Shown: in pieces, positions 15,133 through 23,135 of the stretch
Layout: each line of letters starts with the position of its first letter
Position numbering within the stretch: the first letter of the stretch is position 1
Source of the DNA: Clostridia bacterium
Lineage (GTDB): Bacteria; Bacillota; Clostridia; Oscillospirales; Acutalibacteraceae
Assembly (NCBI GenBank): GCA_017549565.1
Contig: JAFYUI010000027.1
Location: 1-36,227, forward strand
Length of the DNA stretch: 36,227 bases
Reading direction: 5' to 3'
The notes under the pieces: generated by a model
Seen by the model: only the letters and a program-made list of their open reading frames with translations
Database searches by the model: none
What the model was told of the DNA's origin: nothing
Made by a program: the position numbers and the translations under genes

Positions 15133-16450
15133 AGTAAGTATGGTGTCGCTTGGTTGCCCCAAAAATCAGGTCGATGCCGAGCAAATGCTTTACACCTTGC
15201 AAAATGCAGGGTTTGAGCTAACCCCCGCCGAGGCCGATGCTGACGCTATAATTATAAATACCTGCGGTTTTATTGAATCGGCCAAAGCCGAAGCCATTGA
15301 AAACATTTTGGAAGCCGCAAAATATAAAGATGAAGGCAAATTAAAAGCACTTATAGTTACGGGTTGCTTGGCTGAAAGATACCAAAATGATGTAACCGAA
15401 GAAATACCCGAGGTTGATGTTTGTGTTGGTATTGGCTCAAACGGTAAAATAGCCGAAATAGTTAAAAATGCTATTGAAGGCAAATGTCAAAATTCTTTTG
15501 GTGACAAATGCGATTTGGATTTAAACGCAAAACGAATTTTGGGCGGTGCACCCTATACTGCATATTTAAAGGTGGCTGACGGCTGTAATAACTGCTGCAC
15601 TTATTGTGCAATACCTAAAATTCGCGGTAAAATGCGAAGTCGCACCATTGAAGACTGTGTAAAGGAAGCCAAAGAACTTGCCAAAAACGGTGTTAGAGAG
15701 CTTATTGTCGTTGCACAGGACACCACCGCTTACGGCAGTGATATTTACGGCAAGCCAATGCTTTCGGCACTTTTGAAAGAACTTTGCAAAATCGGCGGTA
15801 TTCATTGGATACGCACACTTTATACTTATCCCGACAAAATCGATGATGAGCTTTTAGAAACCATTAAAAATGAAGAAAAGCTCGTAAAATATTTAGACAT
15901 TCCAATTCAGCATGCAAATGCTGAAATTTTAAAGAAGATGAACCGCAAGGGCAGTCGCCGGGATTTGGAAACGCTTATTAAAAAAATAAGGGCAAAAATC
16001 CCCGAAATTACTTTAAGGACAACCCTTATTACAGGTTTTCCAACCGAAACCGAAGAACAGTTTGAGGAGCTTTGCGAGTTTGTAAAGGAAACACGCTTTG
16101 ACCGACTTGGCTGCTTTGCCTATTCACCCGAAGAGGACACAATAGCCGCCGAAATGGACGGACAAATTGATGAACAAACCAAGGTTTCGCGCGCCGAAAA
16201 CATTATGGAAATGCAAATGGACATAATGCGTAAAAAGAACGAAGAAAAAATCGGAACGGTTATTGAAACCTTAATCGAGGGCTGGGATGATTATATTAAA
16301 TGCTACTTTGGTCGCACCGTTTGTGATGCGCCTGAGGTTGACGGCAAAATTTTCTTTATGTCAGACCGTCCGCTTATAATTGGCGACTTTGTAAAGGTAC
16401 AAATAAATGACTGTTTAGATTATGATTTGTTAGGAGAGTTAGCACAATGA
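15125..16450 (+). CDS. rimO: Ribosomal protein S12 methylthiotransferase RimO
   Basis: A 441-aa radical-SAM enzyme that adds a methylthio group to an Asp of ribosomal protein S12. The N-terminal UPF0004 domain has C11, C47 and C81 for the auxiliary cluster (SLGCPKNQVDAE is RimO-specific rather than MiaB). The radical-SAM motif CNNCCTYC gives C154, C158 and C161 in the CxxxCxxC pattern, and a C-terminal TRAM-like region follows residue 370. Start chosen at ATG 15125, 6 nt after GAGG; the in-frame TTG at 15113 has no ribosome site. It overlaps recX by 8 nt and pgsA by 4 nt (ATGA). Confidence 0.94.
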   Translation: MYKVSMVSLGCPKNQVDAEQMLYTLQNAGFELTPAEADADAIIINTCGFIESAKAEAIENILEAAKYKDEGKLKALIVTGCLAERYQNDVTEEIPEVDVCVGIGSNGKIAEIVKNAIEGKCQNSFGDKCDLDLNAKRILGGAPYTAYLKVADGCNNCCTYCAIPKIRGKMRSRTIEDCVKEAKELAKNGVRELIVVAQDTTAYGSDIYGKPMLSALLKELCKIGGIHWIRTLYTYPDKIDDELLETIKNEEKLVKYLDIPIQHANAEILKKMNRKGSRRDLETLIKKIRAKIPEITLRTTLITGFPTETEEQFEELCEFVKETRFDRLGCFAYSPEEDTIAAEMDGQIDEQTKVSRAENIMEMQMDIMRKKNEEKIGTVIETLIEGWDDYIKCYFGRTVCDAPEVDGKIFFMSDRPLIIGDFVKVQINDCLDYDLLGELAQ

Positions 16451-17037
16451 ATACACCCAATAAATTGACATTAGCCCGTATGATTGCAACCCCAATTTTT
16501 ATGGCGGTAATGCTTATAAATTTTGATTTTCATTACCTTATTTCTTTTGTTTTGTTTATTGCCGCTTCTTTAACCGATATGATTGATGGTAAAATGGCAA
16601 GAAAATATAATATGGTAACCGACTTTGGTAAGTTTATGGACCCACTTGCCGATAAAATGCTTACCACCGCCGCTTATCTTGGCTTTATGTTTATTTACGG
16701 CGGCACAAATTACGCTTGGCATATTGTGGTTATTACCTTTATTGTTTTGTTCCGTGAATTTGCGGTTTCATCAATCCGCTTGGTAGCGGTAACCGCAGGC
16801 GGTAAGGTAGTGGCTGCAAATATGTGGGGCAAGTGTAAAACCGTTAGCCAAATGGCAGGCATAATTGTTGCCCTTGGTGTATATGGTTTTAATGAAATTA
16901 TCAAAATTCCACAAAATATTTTTGCAGTTTGTGATATTGTAATTGTGGCTTTATTCTGGCTTTCGGCTGTGCTTTGCGTAATTTCAGGCGCAATTTACAT
17001 TTGGGGCGGCCGTGATTATATTAAAAACGCAAAATAA
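16447..17037 (+). CDS. pgsA: CDP-diacylglycerol-glycerol-3-phosphate 3-phosphatidyltransferase
   Basis: A 196-aa integral membrane enzyme that makes phosphatidylglycerol phosphate from CDP-diacylglycerol and glycerol-3-phosphate, the committed step to phosphatidylglycerol and cardiolipin. The CDP-alcohol phosphotransferase motif D-x2-DG-x2-AR-x8-G-x3-D-x3-D is complete (D44, D47, G48, A51, R52, G61, D65, D69). Several hydrophobic helices fill the rest. The start overlaps the rimO stop in ATGA, with AGGAG a little upstream. The cardiolipin synthase at 27863-29395 uses its downstream product. Confidence 0.94.
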   Translation: MNTPNKLTLARMIATPIFMAVMLINFDFHYLISFVLFIAASLTDMIDGKMARKYNMVTDFGKFMDPLADKMLTTAAYLGFMFIYGGTNYAWHIVVITFIVLFREFAVSSIRLVAVTAGGKVVAANMWGKCKTVSQMAGIIVALGVYGFNEIIKIPQNIFAVCDIVIVALFWLSAVLCVISGAIYIWGGRDYIKNAK

Positions 17038-17053
17038 ACAGTAGGTGACCTTT

Positions 17054-17677
17054 TTGTTTAAACGACTTATTGAAGATGTAAACGCAGTGCGCGAACGCGA
17101 CCCTGCCGCACGCAACTTTTGGGAAGTTTTCTTTCTTTACCCTGGTGTTAAGGCAATTCGTATGCATCGCATCGCACACTTTTACTATAAACACAATTTG
17201 AAATTTCTTGCCCGCTATGTTTCACAACGGGCTGTAAGAAAAACAGGTATAGAAATTCACCCGGGCGCTACAATCGGTCGCCGTTTGGTTATTGACCATG
17301 GTGTTGGTATTGTTATTGGTGAAACCACTGAAATCGGCGATGATGTGCTTATCTACCAAGGTGTTACCTTGGGTGGTACAGGTAAGGATGTCGGCAAACG
17401 CCACCCAACCATTGGTAACAATGTTATGATTTCGGCAGGCGCAAAGGTTTTGGGCCCGTTTAAAATCGGTGATAATTCACGCGTGGCTGCAGGTGCGGTT
17501 GTACTTAACGAGGTTCCTCCCAATTCAACCGTTGTTGGTGTGCCTGCAAGAATTGTAAAGCAGGATGGCAAACGCGTTGCGCTTGACCAAATTCATATAC
17601 CTGACCCCGTAAAGCAAAAGATGGACGCTTTGGAAGAACGCATCTTGTTGCTTGAAGCCGCTTTAAAGGAGAAATAA
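17054..17677 (+). CDS. cysE: Serine O-acetyltransferase
   Basis: A 207-aa enzyme that makes O-acetylserine from serine and acetyl-CoA, the first step of cysteine synthesis. The N-terminal helical part includes [17 protein letters not shown], then the left-handed beta-helix ([38 protein letters not shown]) with the catalytic His region DHGVG, and a short C-terminal tail. I favour the TTG start at 17054 (MFKRLIED) because AGGTGA sits 5 nt upstream. The GTG at 17045 lies inside that ribosome site and has none of its own. It is 16 nt from pgsA and 3 nt from cysS, linking cysteine supply with its charging. Confidence 0.93.
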   Translation: MFKRLIEDVNAVRERDPAARNFWEVFFLYPGVKAIRMHRIAHFYYKHNLKFLARYVSQRAVRKTGIEIHPGATIGRRLVIDHGVGIVIGETTEIGDDVLIYQGVTLGGTGKDVGKRHPTIGNNVMISAGAKVLGPFKIGDNSRVAAGAVVLNEVPPNSTVVGVPARIVKQDGKRVALDQIHIPDPVKQKMDALEERILLLEAALKEK

Positions 17678-17680
17678 TTT

Positions 17681-19060
17681 ATGAAAATTTTTAACACATT
17701 AACCCGTCAAAAAGATGAATTTATCCCCATAAACGAAGGCGAGGTTAAAATCTACGCTTGCGGACCGACAGTTTATAACTACATCCACATTGGTAATGCT
17801 CGTCCGCTTTGTGTTTTTGACGTTTTGCGCCGTTATTTTGAATGGCGCGGTTATAAGGTAAACTTTGTTCAAAACTTTACCGATATTGATGATAAGCTCA
17901 TCAACAAAGCAAATGCAGAAGGTATAACTGTGCCCGAAGTGGCTGAGCGCTTTATTGGTGAATTTTGGACCGATGCAAAAGGCCTTAATGTGCGCGAGGC
18001 AACTGTTCATCCCCGTGCTACCGATAATATCGCCGAAATACAGGCAATTATTTCGACATTGATGGAAAAGGGTTATGCTTACGAAGCGGCAGGTGACGTT
18101 TATTACCGTGCCAAAAAGTTTAAAGAATATGGCAAGCTTTCACATCAACCCCTTGAAGATTTGGAAGCAGGCGCACGCATTGAAACAGGCGACATTAAGG
18201 AAGACCCCATGGACTTCTGCCTTTGGAAAGGTGCAAAACCCGGCGAACCATTTTGGGAATCACCTTGGGGCAATGGCCGTCCCGGTTGGCATATTGAATG
18301 TTCGGCAATGGCGTGCCGTTATCTTGGTACCACTATTGACATTCACTGCGGCGGTTTAGACCTTACTTTCCCACACCACGAAAACGAAATTGCCCAAAGT
18401 GAAGCGGCACACGGCTGTGACTTTGCACATTATTGGATGCATAACGGTTTTATCAATGTTGACAACCACAAAATGTCAAAGTCTTTAAACAACTTCTTTA
18501 CAGTTCGTGATGTTGCCGAAAAATACGGTTATGAGCCAATTCGTTATTTCCTTGTTTCTTCGCAGTATAGAAGCCCAATTAACTATTCGGTAGATATTAT
18601 CGAACAGGCAAAAAATTCGCTTGAACGCCTTTACACCTGCCGCGATAATTTGGACTTTGCAATTAAAAACGCGGCTGACGGCGGTGAAATCCCCGCTTTT
18701 GTTGAAACCGCAAAAAACGATTTTATCACCGCTATGGAAGACGACCTTAACACAGCGGACGCTTTGGCTGCAATTTTCACCTTGGTGCGTGAAATTAACA
18801 CCGCAATCGCAAACGGCTTAGAAAAGAATGGCTTACTTGCTTGTGCCGATATGTTCGACCAATTAACAGGTATTTTGGGTCTTGTATATAACCGCAAGGA
18901 AGAGGTTTTAGACAGCGATATTCAGGCGCTTATTGATGCCAGAACTGAAGCCAGAAAGAACCGTGACTTTAAAACCGCTGATGAAATTCGTGACAAATTA
19001 AAAGAAATGGGTATCGTTTTGGAAGATACCCCACAAGGCGTAAAATGGAGCAGAGCATAA
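17681..19060 (+). CDS. cysS: Cysteinyl-tRNA synthetase
   Basis: A 459-aa class I aminoacyl-tRNA synthetase charging tRNA-Cys. The HIGH-type motif is PTVYNYIHIGNARP near residue 30, with the zinc-ligand region including C28 and CSAMACRYLG, HHENEIAQSEA, and KMSKS in HKMSKSLNNF. The C-terminal helical domain ends in TADEIRDKLKEMGI and EDTPQGVKW, typical for the family. The start has AAGGAG 9 nt upstream. It overlaps the following methyltransferase gene by 16 nt. I see no T-box leader, as expected for an internal operon gene only 3 nt after cysE. Confidence 0.97.
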   Translation: MKIFNTLTRQKDEFIPINEGEVKIYACGPTVYNYIHIGNARPLCVFDVLRRYFEWRGYKVNFVQNFTDIDDKLINKANAEGITVPEVAERFIGEFWTDAKGLNVREATVHPRATDNIAEIQAIISTLMEKGYAYEAAGDVYYRAKKFKEYGKLSHQPLEDLEAGARIETGDIKEDPMDFCLWKGAKPGEPFWESPWGNGRPGWHIECSAMACRYLGTTIDIHCGGLDLTFPHHENEIAQSEAAHGCDFAHYWMHNGFINVDNHKMSKSLNNFFTVRDVAEKYGYEPIRYFLVSSQYRSPINYSVDIIEQAKNSLERLYTCRDNLDFAIKNAADGGEIPAFVETAKNDFITAMEDDLNTADALAAIFTLVREINTAIANGLEKNGLLACADMFDQLTGILGLVYNRKEEVLDSDIQALIDARTEARKNRDFKTADEIRDKLKEMGIVLEDTPQGVKWSRA

Positions 19061-19782
19061 CAAAATTTGAACCATTGGGTAATGAATATGGGCTGTGGGT
19101 GTCGGGCAACCACACCTTCGGTACCGATGCCATTTTGCTTTCAAATTTCGCAAAAGCCACCAAAAAGGATAAAATGGTGGACTTGGGCACGGGCTGTGGT
19201 ATAATTCCGCTTTTAATGTTAAGAGACGGCAATTTACAAAGCGCTGTTGGTGTTGACATAAGCGGAGAAGCAATAGCTTTGGCACAAAAAACCAAGGAAG
19301 ATTTAAAGCTTTCAAGTATAGACTTTATAAATTCGGATTTAAACGATTTAAAGGGCAAACTGCCCTTTGGCTGTCACACCCTTGTGACCTGCAACCCGCC
19401 TTATAAGGCAAATGGTGCGGGGCTTCAAAACCCTAACGAGCGCCACAAGGTTGCCCGCCACGAAATCGAATGCTCACTTGAGGGTATTATAAAGGTTTCG
19501 GCAAAGCTTTTACAAACAAGCGGTCGGCTTTGTATATGCCACCGACCCGAACGCCTTTGTGAGCTTTTAAAGCTGATGAGCGATAATAAAATTGAGCCCA
19601 AAAGACTTCGCCTTGTTTGTCAAAGAAAGGGCGAAGAGCCGTGGCTTGTTTTGGTAGAGGGTAGGCGCTGTGGTAAAAGCGGAATGCGAATTGAACCAAC
19701 CCTTTACATTGAAGAAAACGGCAATTTTTCGGATGAAATGATTAAAATTTACGGAAGTTATAAGGAGGCATATTTAAAGTGA
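19045..19782 (+). CDS. tRNA1(Val) (adenine(37)-N6)-methyltransferase-like protein
   Basis: A 245-aa class I SAM-dependent N6-adenine methyltransferase. SAM-binding motif I is VDLGTGCGIIPLLM, with an acidic end of strand two in VGVDIS. The catalytic N6-A motif is NPPY in VTCNPPYKANG, followed by the family-typical NPNERHKVARHEIEC. Related proteins (YfiC/TrmN6) methylate A37 of tRNA1-Val. That substrate is inferred from the family; in Firmicutes this gene commonly precedes rsmI, as here. The start lies inside the cysS 3' end (16-nt overlap). The stop overlaps the rsmI start (GTGA). Confidence 0.87.
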   Translation: MEQSITKFEPLGNEYGLWVSGNHTFGTDAILLSNFAKATKKDKMVDLGTGCGIIPLLMLRDGNLQSAVGVDISGEAIALAQKTKEDLKLSSIDFINSDLNDLKGKLPFGCHTLVTCNPPYKANGAGLQNPNERHKVARHEIECSLEGIIKVSAKLLQTSGRLCICHRPERLCELLKLMSDNKIEPKRLRLVCQRKGEEPWLVLVEGRRCGKSGMRIEPTLYIEENGNFSDEMIKIYGSYKEAYLK

Positions 19783-20600
19783 GCGGTAAACTTTATGTAG
19801 TCGGCACGCCTATTGGCAATTTGTCCGACTTTTCACCCCGTGCTATCGAAACACTTGAAAATGCTGACTTTTTAGCGGTAGAGGATACCCGTGTTACAGT
19901 AAAGCTTTTAAATCATTTTGGCATAAAAAAAGAAATGCTCGCTTATTACGAGCATAATAAAAATTCAAAAGGTAATCTTATTATTGAGCGCCTTTTAAAA
20001 GGTGAAACCTGTGCTTTGGTGTCGGATGCGGGTATGCCTGCAATTTCAGACCCGGGCGAAGATTTAGTGCGACAGGCACATGAAAATGGGATAGCGGTTG
20101 AATCAGTACCGGGACCGAGCGCACTGATTACTGCTCTTGCAATTTCGGGTATGCCAAGCGGTCGTTTTTGCTTTGAAGGTTTTATAACTATGAACAAAAT
20201 TGGTCGCCGCCAGCATTTAGAAAGCTTAAAGCGTGAAACCCGCACAATGATTTTTTATGAAGCCCCGCATAAGCTTTGTGCAACCCTTTCGGATATGCTT
20301 AAATATTTCGGCAACCGAAAAATTGCAGTTGTGCGCGAGCTTACAAAGCTGCATGAAACTGTGATGCATACCACACTTGAGGATGCACTGAATTATTTTA
20401 ATGAAAATGCACCCCGTGGTGAATTTGTGCTTATTATTTCGGGTGCTGAGGAAGAGGCCCCTGAATATACATTAGATGATGCTGTTAAAATAGCAAAAAA
20501 GTTAATAGAAGAGGGTAAGTCAACCTCTATGGCGGCAAAGGAAGCCGCAACCCTTACGAATCAAAAAAAGGGCGAAATTTACAAACAACTGCTTGACTAA
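19779..20600 (+). CDS. rsmI: 16S rRNA (cytidine(1402)-2'-O)-methyltransferase RsmI
   Basis: A 273-aa tetrapyrrole-methylase-fold enzyme that 2'-O-methylates C1402 of 16S rRNA in the decoding centre. Diagnostic segments: VGTPIGNLSDFSPRAIETL at the N-terminus, AVEDTRVTVKLLNHFGI, SDAGMPAISDPGEDLV, and PGPSALITALAISGMP. It starts with GTG at 19779, about 10 nt after AAGGAGG, and overlaps the preceding stop by 4 nt. With the upstream tRNA methyltransferase it forms a conserved RNA-modification pair. The partner RsmH is not in this window. Confidence 0.95.
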   Translation: MSGKLYVVGTPIGNLSDFSPRAIETLENADFLAVEDTRVTVKLLNHFGIKKEMLAYYEHNKNSKGNLIIERLLKGETCALVSDAGMPAISDPGEDLVRQAHENGIAVESVPGPSALITALAISGMPSGRFCFEGFITMNKIGRRQHLESLKRETRTMIFYEAPHKLCATLSDMLKYFGNRKIAVVRELTKLHETVMHTTLEDALNYFNENAPRGEFVLIISGAEEEAPEYTLDDAVKIAKKLIEEGKSTSMAAKEAATLTNQKKGEIYKQLLD

Positions 20601-20614
20601 AAGGTGGTATTAAA

Positions 20615-22090
20615 ATGGAAGAAAGAAAAGATTTTGAAGATATTATTTCCAGTTCTAAAATGAATAATGATTTTGTTGATGTTTCATCTACAAGTGCCAA
20701 CCTTAAAGGCAAGCATTTTGCAAAGAAAAAGCGCGGTATTACGGGCTTTTTTCAAAAAATAGGACATGCCTTTAAATCACTTAAACCAAAAACCAAAAAA
20801 ACCTTAATTGTGCTTACTGCTTTAATTTTGGTTTTTGCCATTGCGTTTGGTGTTTTATTTAACATATTTAACTACAACTATAACGATATTACCGACAACC
20901 CCGAAGATTTGGGATTTGAGAATGTTGTTGACAAAAAGGTTATAAATATCGCACTTTTCGGTATTGATTCAAGAAGTAAAAGCTTTAAGGGTAATTCCGA
21001 CTCGATAATGGTTTTAAGTATAAATACCGAACTTAAAACGGTAAAACTTGTTTCAATCGTTCGTGACACATTAGTTAAAATTGAACAACGCGGGCAAATA
21101 AAATACCGCAAAATCAATTCGGCCTATGCGCAAAGCCCCGAGCTTGCAATTAAAACCTTAAACCAAAACTTCGGCCTTGATATTTCAGAATATGCTACGG
21201 TTAATTTTTACGGTATGGCTGAAATCATCGATGCTGTTGGCGGTATAGAGGTTGAATTAGTTAAGGGTGAGGTTGTGCCTATGAGTCAAAGCGTTCACGC
21301 TCTTAACGGTCTAATAAAAGAAATTTGCACACATGCGGGCAAAAACCCTGAAAAATATTACATTTATGAACCGGGCAAATATAAGCTGAACGGTATACAG
21401 GCGGTAGCATATTCCCGTATTCGTAAAACCAAAAATGTGTGGGGCACTAATAATGACTATGGCCGAACCGACCGTCAACGCTATGTAATGGAGCAGCTTT
21501 TTAATAAAGCCCTTACAATGAAGAAAAGCGAATATATAAAACTTGCAAAGGCGTTAATGCCTTACACACAAACTTCGCTTTCTTACAGTGAAATAATGGG
21601 ACTCGCCTTTGATGTTTTGCTTAAATCACCAACCTTTTCACAGTCACGCGTTCCACTTGATATGTATATGATGAGCGGTCTTAACATTAAGGGTGTTGGA
21701 GACTGTGTTTATTATGATCTTTCATATGCAAGCAAGATTTTACACGCTTATTTTTATGATAATATAACCCCTGAAGATTATATCGCACAAAACGGTATCG
21801 AGAAAAACGATTGGTATAGAAATGAAACAGGCGGTGTAGGTATAATTTCCAAACCCTCTACACCTAACAATTCCGAACCGTCGATCGAGGACCCCGAAGT
21901 ATCCGAACCGTCGATCGAGGGACCCGAGGTATCCGAACCCGATGTTTCAGAGCCCGATGTTTCAGAGCCCGACACCTCCACACCTGAGGAATCTAAACCC
22001 AATTTACCAAATGATGAAAACACCGAAAACGAGGGTGGAGATGATGATACTCCACCAGTATCGAGTGAAGAGCAGGGTGGTGAAGGATAG
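20615..22090 (+). CDS. LytR-CpsA-Psr (LCP) family protein with acidic repeat tail
   Basis: A 491-aa membrane-anchored enzyme. LCP proteins transfer undecaprenyl-linked polymers, such as wall teichoic acid or capsule, to peptidoglycan. A basic cytosolic N-terminus is followed by TM 62-84 and then the LCP domain with ALFGIDSRS, SDSIMVLSINTE, SIVRDTLVKI, KINSAYAQ, VDAVGGIEV-like AEIIDAVGGIEVEL, and YSRIRKTKNVWGTNNDYGR with the pyrophosphate-binding Arg cluster. After about residue 413 a low-complexity tail rich in Pro, Ser, Glu and Asp carries repeats of SEPSIEGPEV and SEPDV, probably a wall-spanning spacer. The start has AAGGTGG 7 nt upstream. It overlaps the next gene by 1 nt (TAGTG). Confidence 0.92.
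   Translation: MEERKDFEDIISSSKMNNDFVDVSSTSANLKGKHFAKKKRGITGFFQKIGHAFKSLKPKTKKTLIVLTALILVFAIAFGVLFNIFNYNYNDITDNPEDLGFENVVDKKVINIALFGIDSRSKSFKGNSDSIMVLSINTELKTVKLVSIVRDTLVKIEQRGQIKYRKINSAYAQSPELAIKTLNQNFGLDISEYATVNFYGMAEIIDAVGGIEVELVKGEVVPMSQSVHALNGLIKEICTHAGKNPEKYYIYEPGKYKLNGIQAVAYSRIRKTKNVWGTNNDYGRTDRQRYVMEQLFNKALTMKKSEYIKLAKALMPYTQTSLSYSEIMGLAFDVLLKSPTFSQSRVPLDMYMMSGLNIKGVGDCVYYDLSYASKILHAYFYDNITPEDYIAQNGIEKNDWYRNETGGVGIISKPSTPNNSEPSIEDPEVSEPSIEGPEVSEPDVSEPDVSEPDTSTPEESKPNLPNDENTENEGGDDDTPPVSSEEQGGEG
21872..21976 (+). repeat. Tandem coding repeats in the LCP protein tail
   Basis: Two 30-nt units (21872-21901 and 21902-21931) differ at three positions and encode SEPSIE(D/G)PEV. They are followed by two 15-nt units encoding SEPDV. 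Units are multiples of three, so gain or loss changes tail length without frameshift. Confidence 0.85.
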
Positions 22091-22269
22091 TGGCATCGGC
22101 AAACTGTGAAAACTGCTCTAACTATGTTTATGATGATATAGATGACTGCTATTATTGTAATGTGAATTTGGATGAGGATGAGATGCAACGCTTTTTATCC
22201 TCCCCTAAATTTGAATGTCCATATTTTAATTTTTATGACGAATATTCAATTGTTCGCAAACAAAATTGA
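22090..22269 (+). CDS. 59-aa Cys-rich small protein (DUF6472-like)
   Basis: A short gene starting at GTG 22090, overlapping the LCP stop as TAGTG. GGTGG and AAGG lie just upstream in the end of the LCP gene. The product has two CxxC pairs, CENC (C6, C9) and CYYC (C20, C23), plus C43 in FECPYF, embedded in an acidic Tyr/Asp-rich chain with LDEDEMQRFL and a C-terminal DEYSIVRKQN. This looks like a small zinc-binding protein. I recall very similar proteins across Clostridia, annotated as DUF6472; the name is from memory and unverified. The function is unknown. Its position between LCP and acyltransferase genes gives no firm clue. Confidence 0.82.
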   Translation: MASANCENCSNYVYDDIDDCYYCNVNLDEDEMQRFLSSPKFECPYFNFYDEYSIVRKQN

Positions 22270-22281
22270 GGTATATTTATT

Positions 22282-23118
22282 GTGTTATATTTTTACTTAA
22301 TTTTATCAGCCGCACTATTACCTATTTTAAATAACTTTTTTGATATATTCAGGCAAAGCTATTCTTGGTGGGCTGTGCCACTAATGTTTGTCGGCTTTTT
22401 TGTTGGCTTTATTATTTTGCACATTTTACTGCTTGTATTGGCATTTGTGCCTGTAAGCTTAAAATCTGACAGGGAAAAGGGCGCTAAATTTTACCGCTTT
22501 ATTGTTAATATATCCTTGCCCATGGTAATAACACTTGCAAGGGTTAAAATCAATGTTACCGGTATGAGCCCTGACGATATCCCAAAAGACAAGCGAATGC
22601 TTTTTATTTGCAACCACCAGTTTGACTTTGACCCCGTTATTTTAATGTCGGTTTTCAATAAAGTTGAAATCGGGTATATTGGCAAAAAAGATATAATAAA
22701 GGATTTAAATCTTATTGCCAAGGGAATGCACAAACTTTACGGCCTTTTTATTGACCGCGAAAATGACCGCGAGGCCGCAAAGACAATTATTGAAGCGATT
22801 CGCATTATTAAAAACGATAAGGCATCTATCGGTGTTTTCCCCGAAGGTTATGCAAGCGCTTCTTGTGAGATGCTGCCTTTTAGAAACGGTGTTTTTAAAA
22901 TCGCTTTAAAGACCAATGCGCCAATTGTTGTTTGCGCAATTAACAACACCCGCCAAATACCCAAAAATATGTTTAGAAGAAAAACAGAAATTGATTTCAA
23001 AATTGCCGATGTTGTTTATCCCGAACAGTACGAGGGTATGAACACTGCCGAGCTTGGTGCAATGCTTTACGAAAAAATGGAAAAAGCGTATAATGAAATA
23101 AGAAAACCGCAAGATTGA
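22282..23118 (+). CDS. 1-acyl-sn-glycerol-3-phosphate acyltransferase (PlsC family)
   Basis: A 278-aa membrane acyltransferase that esterifies lysophosphatidic acid to phosphatidic acid, or a related lysolipid. Two hydrophobic segments (1-20 and 32-58) precede the acyltransferase domain. The catalytic NHx4D motif is NHQFDFD (H112, D117), the YGLFIDRENDR block follows, and the third motif FPEGYAS corresponds to FPEGTRS. Start at GTG 22282, about 10 nt after TGAGGT. It ends the 16-gene run; its TGA stop lies in the loop of the terminator. Phosphatidic acid made here would feed PgsA in the same run. Confidence 0.88.
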   Translation: MLYFYLILSAALLPILNNFFDIFRQSYSWWAVPLMFVGFFVGFIILHILLLVLAFVPVSLKSDREKGAKFYRFIVNISLPMVITLARVKINVTGMSPDDIPKDKRMLFICNHQFDFDPVILMSVFNKVEIGYIGKKDIIKDLNLIAKGMHKLYGLFIDRENDREAAKTIIEAIRIIKNDKASIGVFPEGYASASCEMLPFRNGVFKIALKTNAPIVVCAINNTRQIPKNMFRRKTEIDFKIADVVYPEQYEGMNTAELGAMLYEKMEKAYNEIRKPQD

Positions 23119-23130
23119 CTTGCGGTTTTT
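23103..23130. terminator. Terminator of the 16-gene run (bidirectional)
   Basis: Stem AAAACCGCAAG / CTTGCGGTTTT with loop ATTGA, followed by a T run. The plsC stop codon TGA (23116-23118) overlaps the loop. It is the first convincing terminator after 7574 on this strand and can also serve the convergent GH13 gene. Confidence 0.9.
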
Positions 23131-23135
23131 ATTTT

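Noticed and set aside
17038-17053. T-box or SAM-type leader before cysE-cysS
   Set aside because: The gap after pgsA is only 16 nt and holds just a ribosome site; no room for a riboswitch.
21778-22188. Minus-strand open frame of 136 codons across the LCP tail
   Set aside because: Repetitive Ser/Gly product is antisense to the SEP repeats; no ribosome site.
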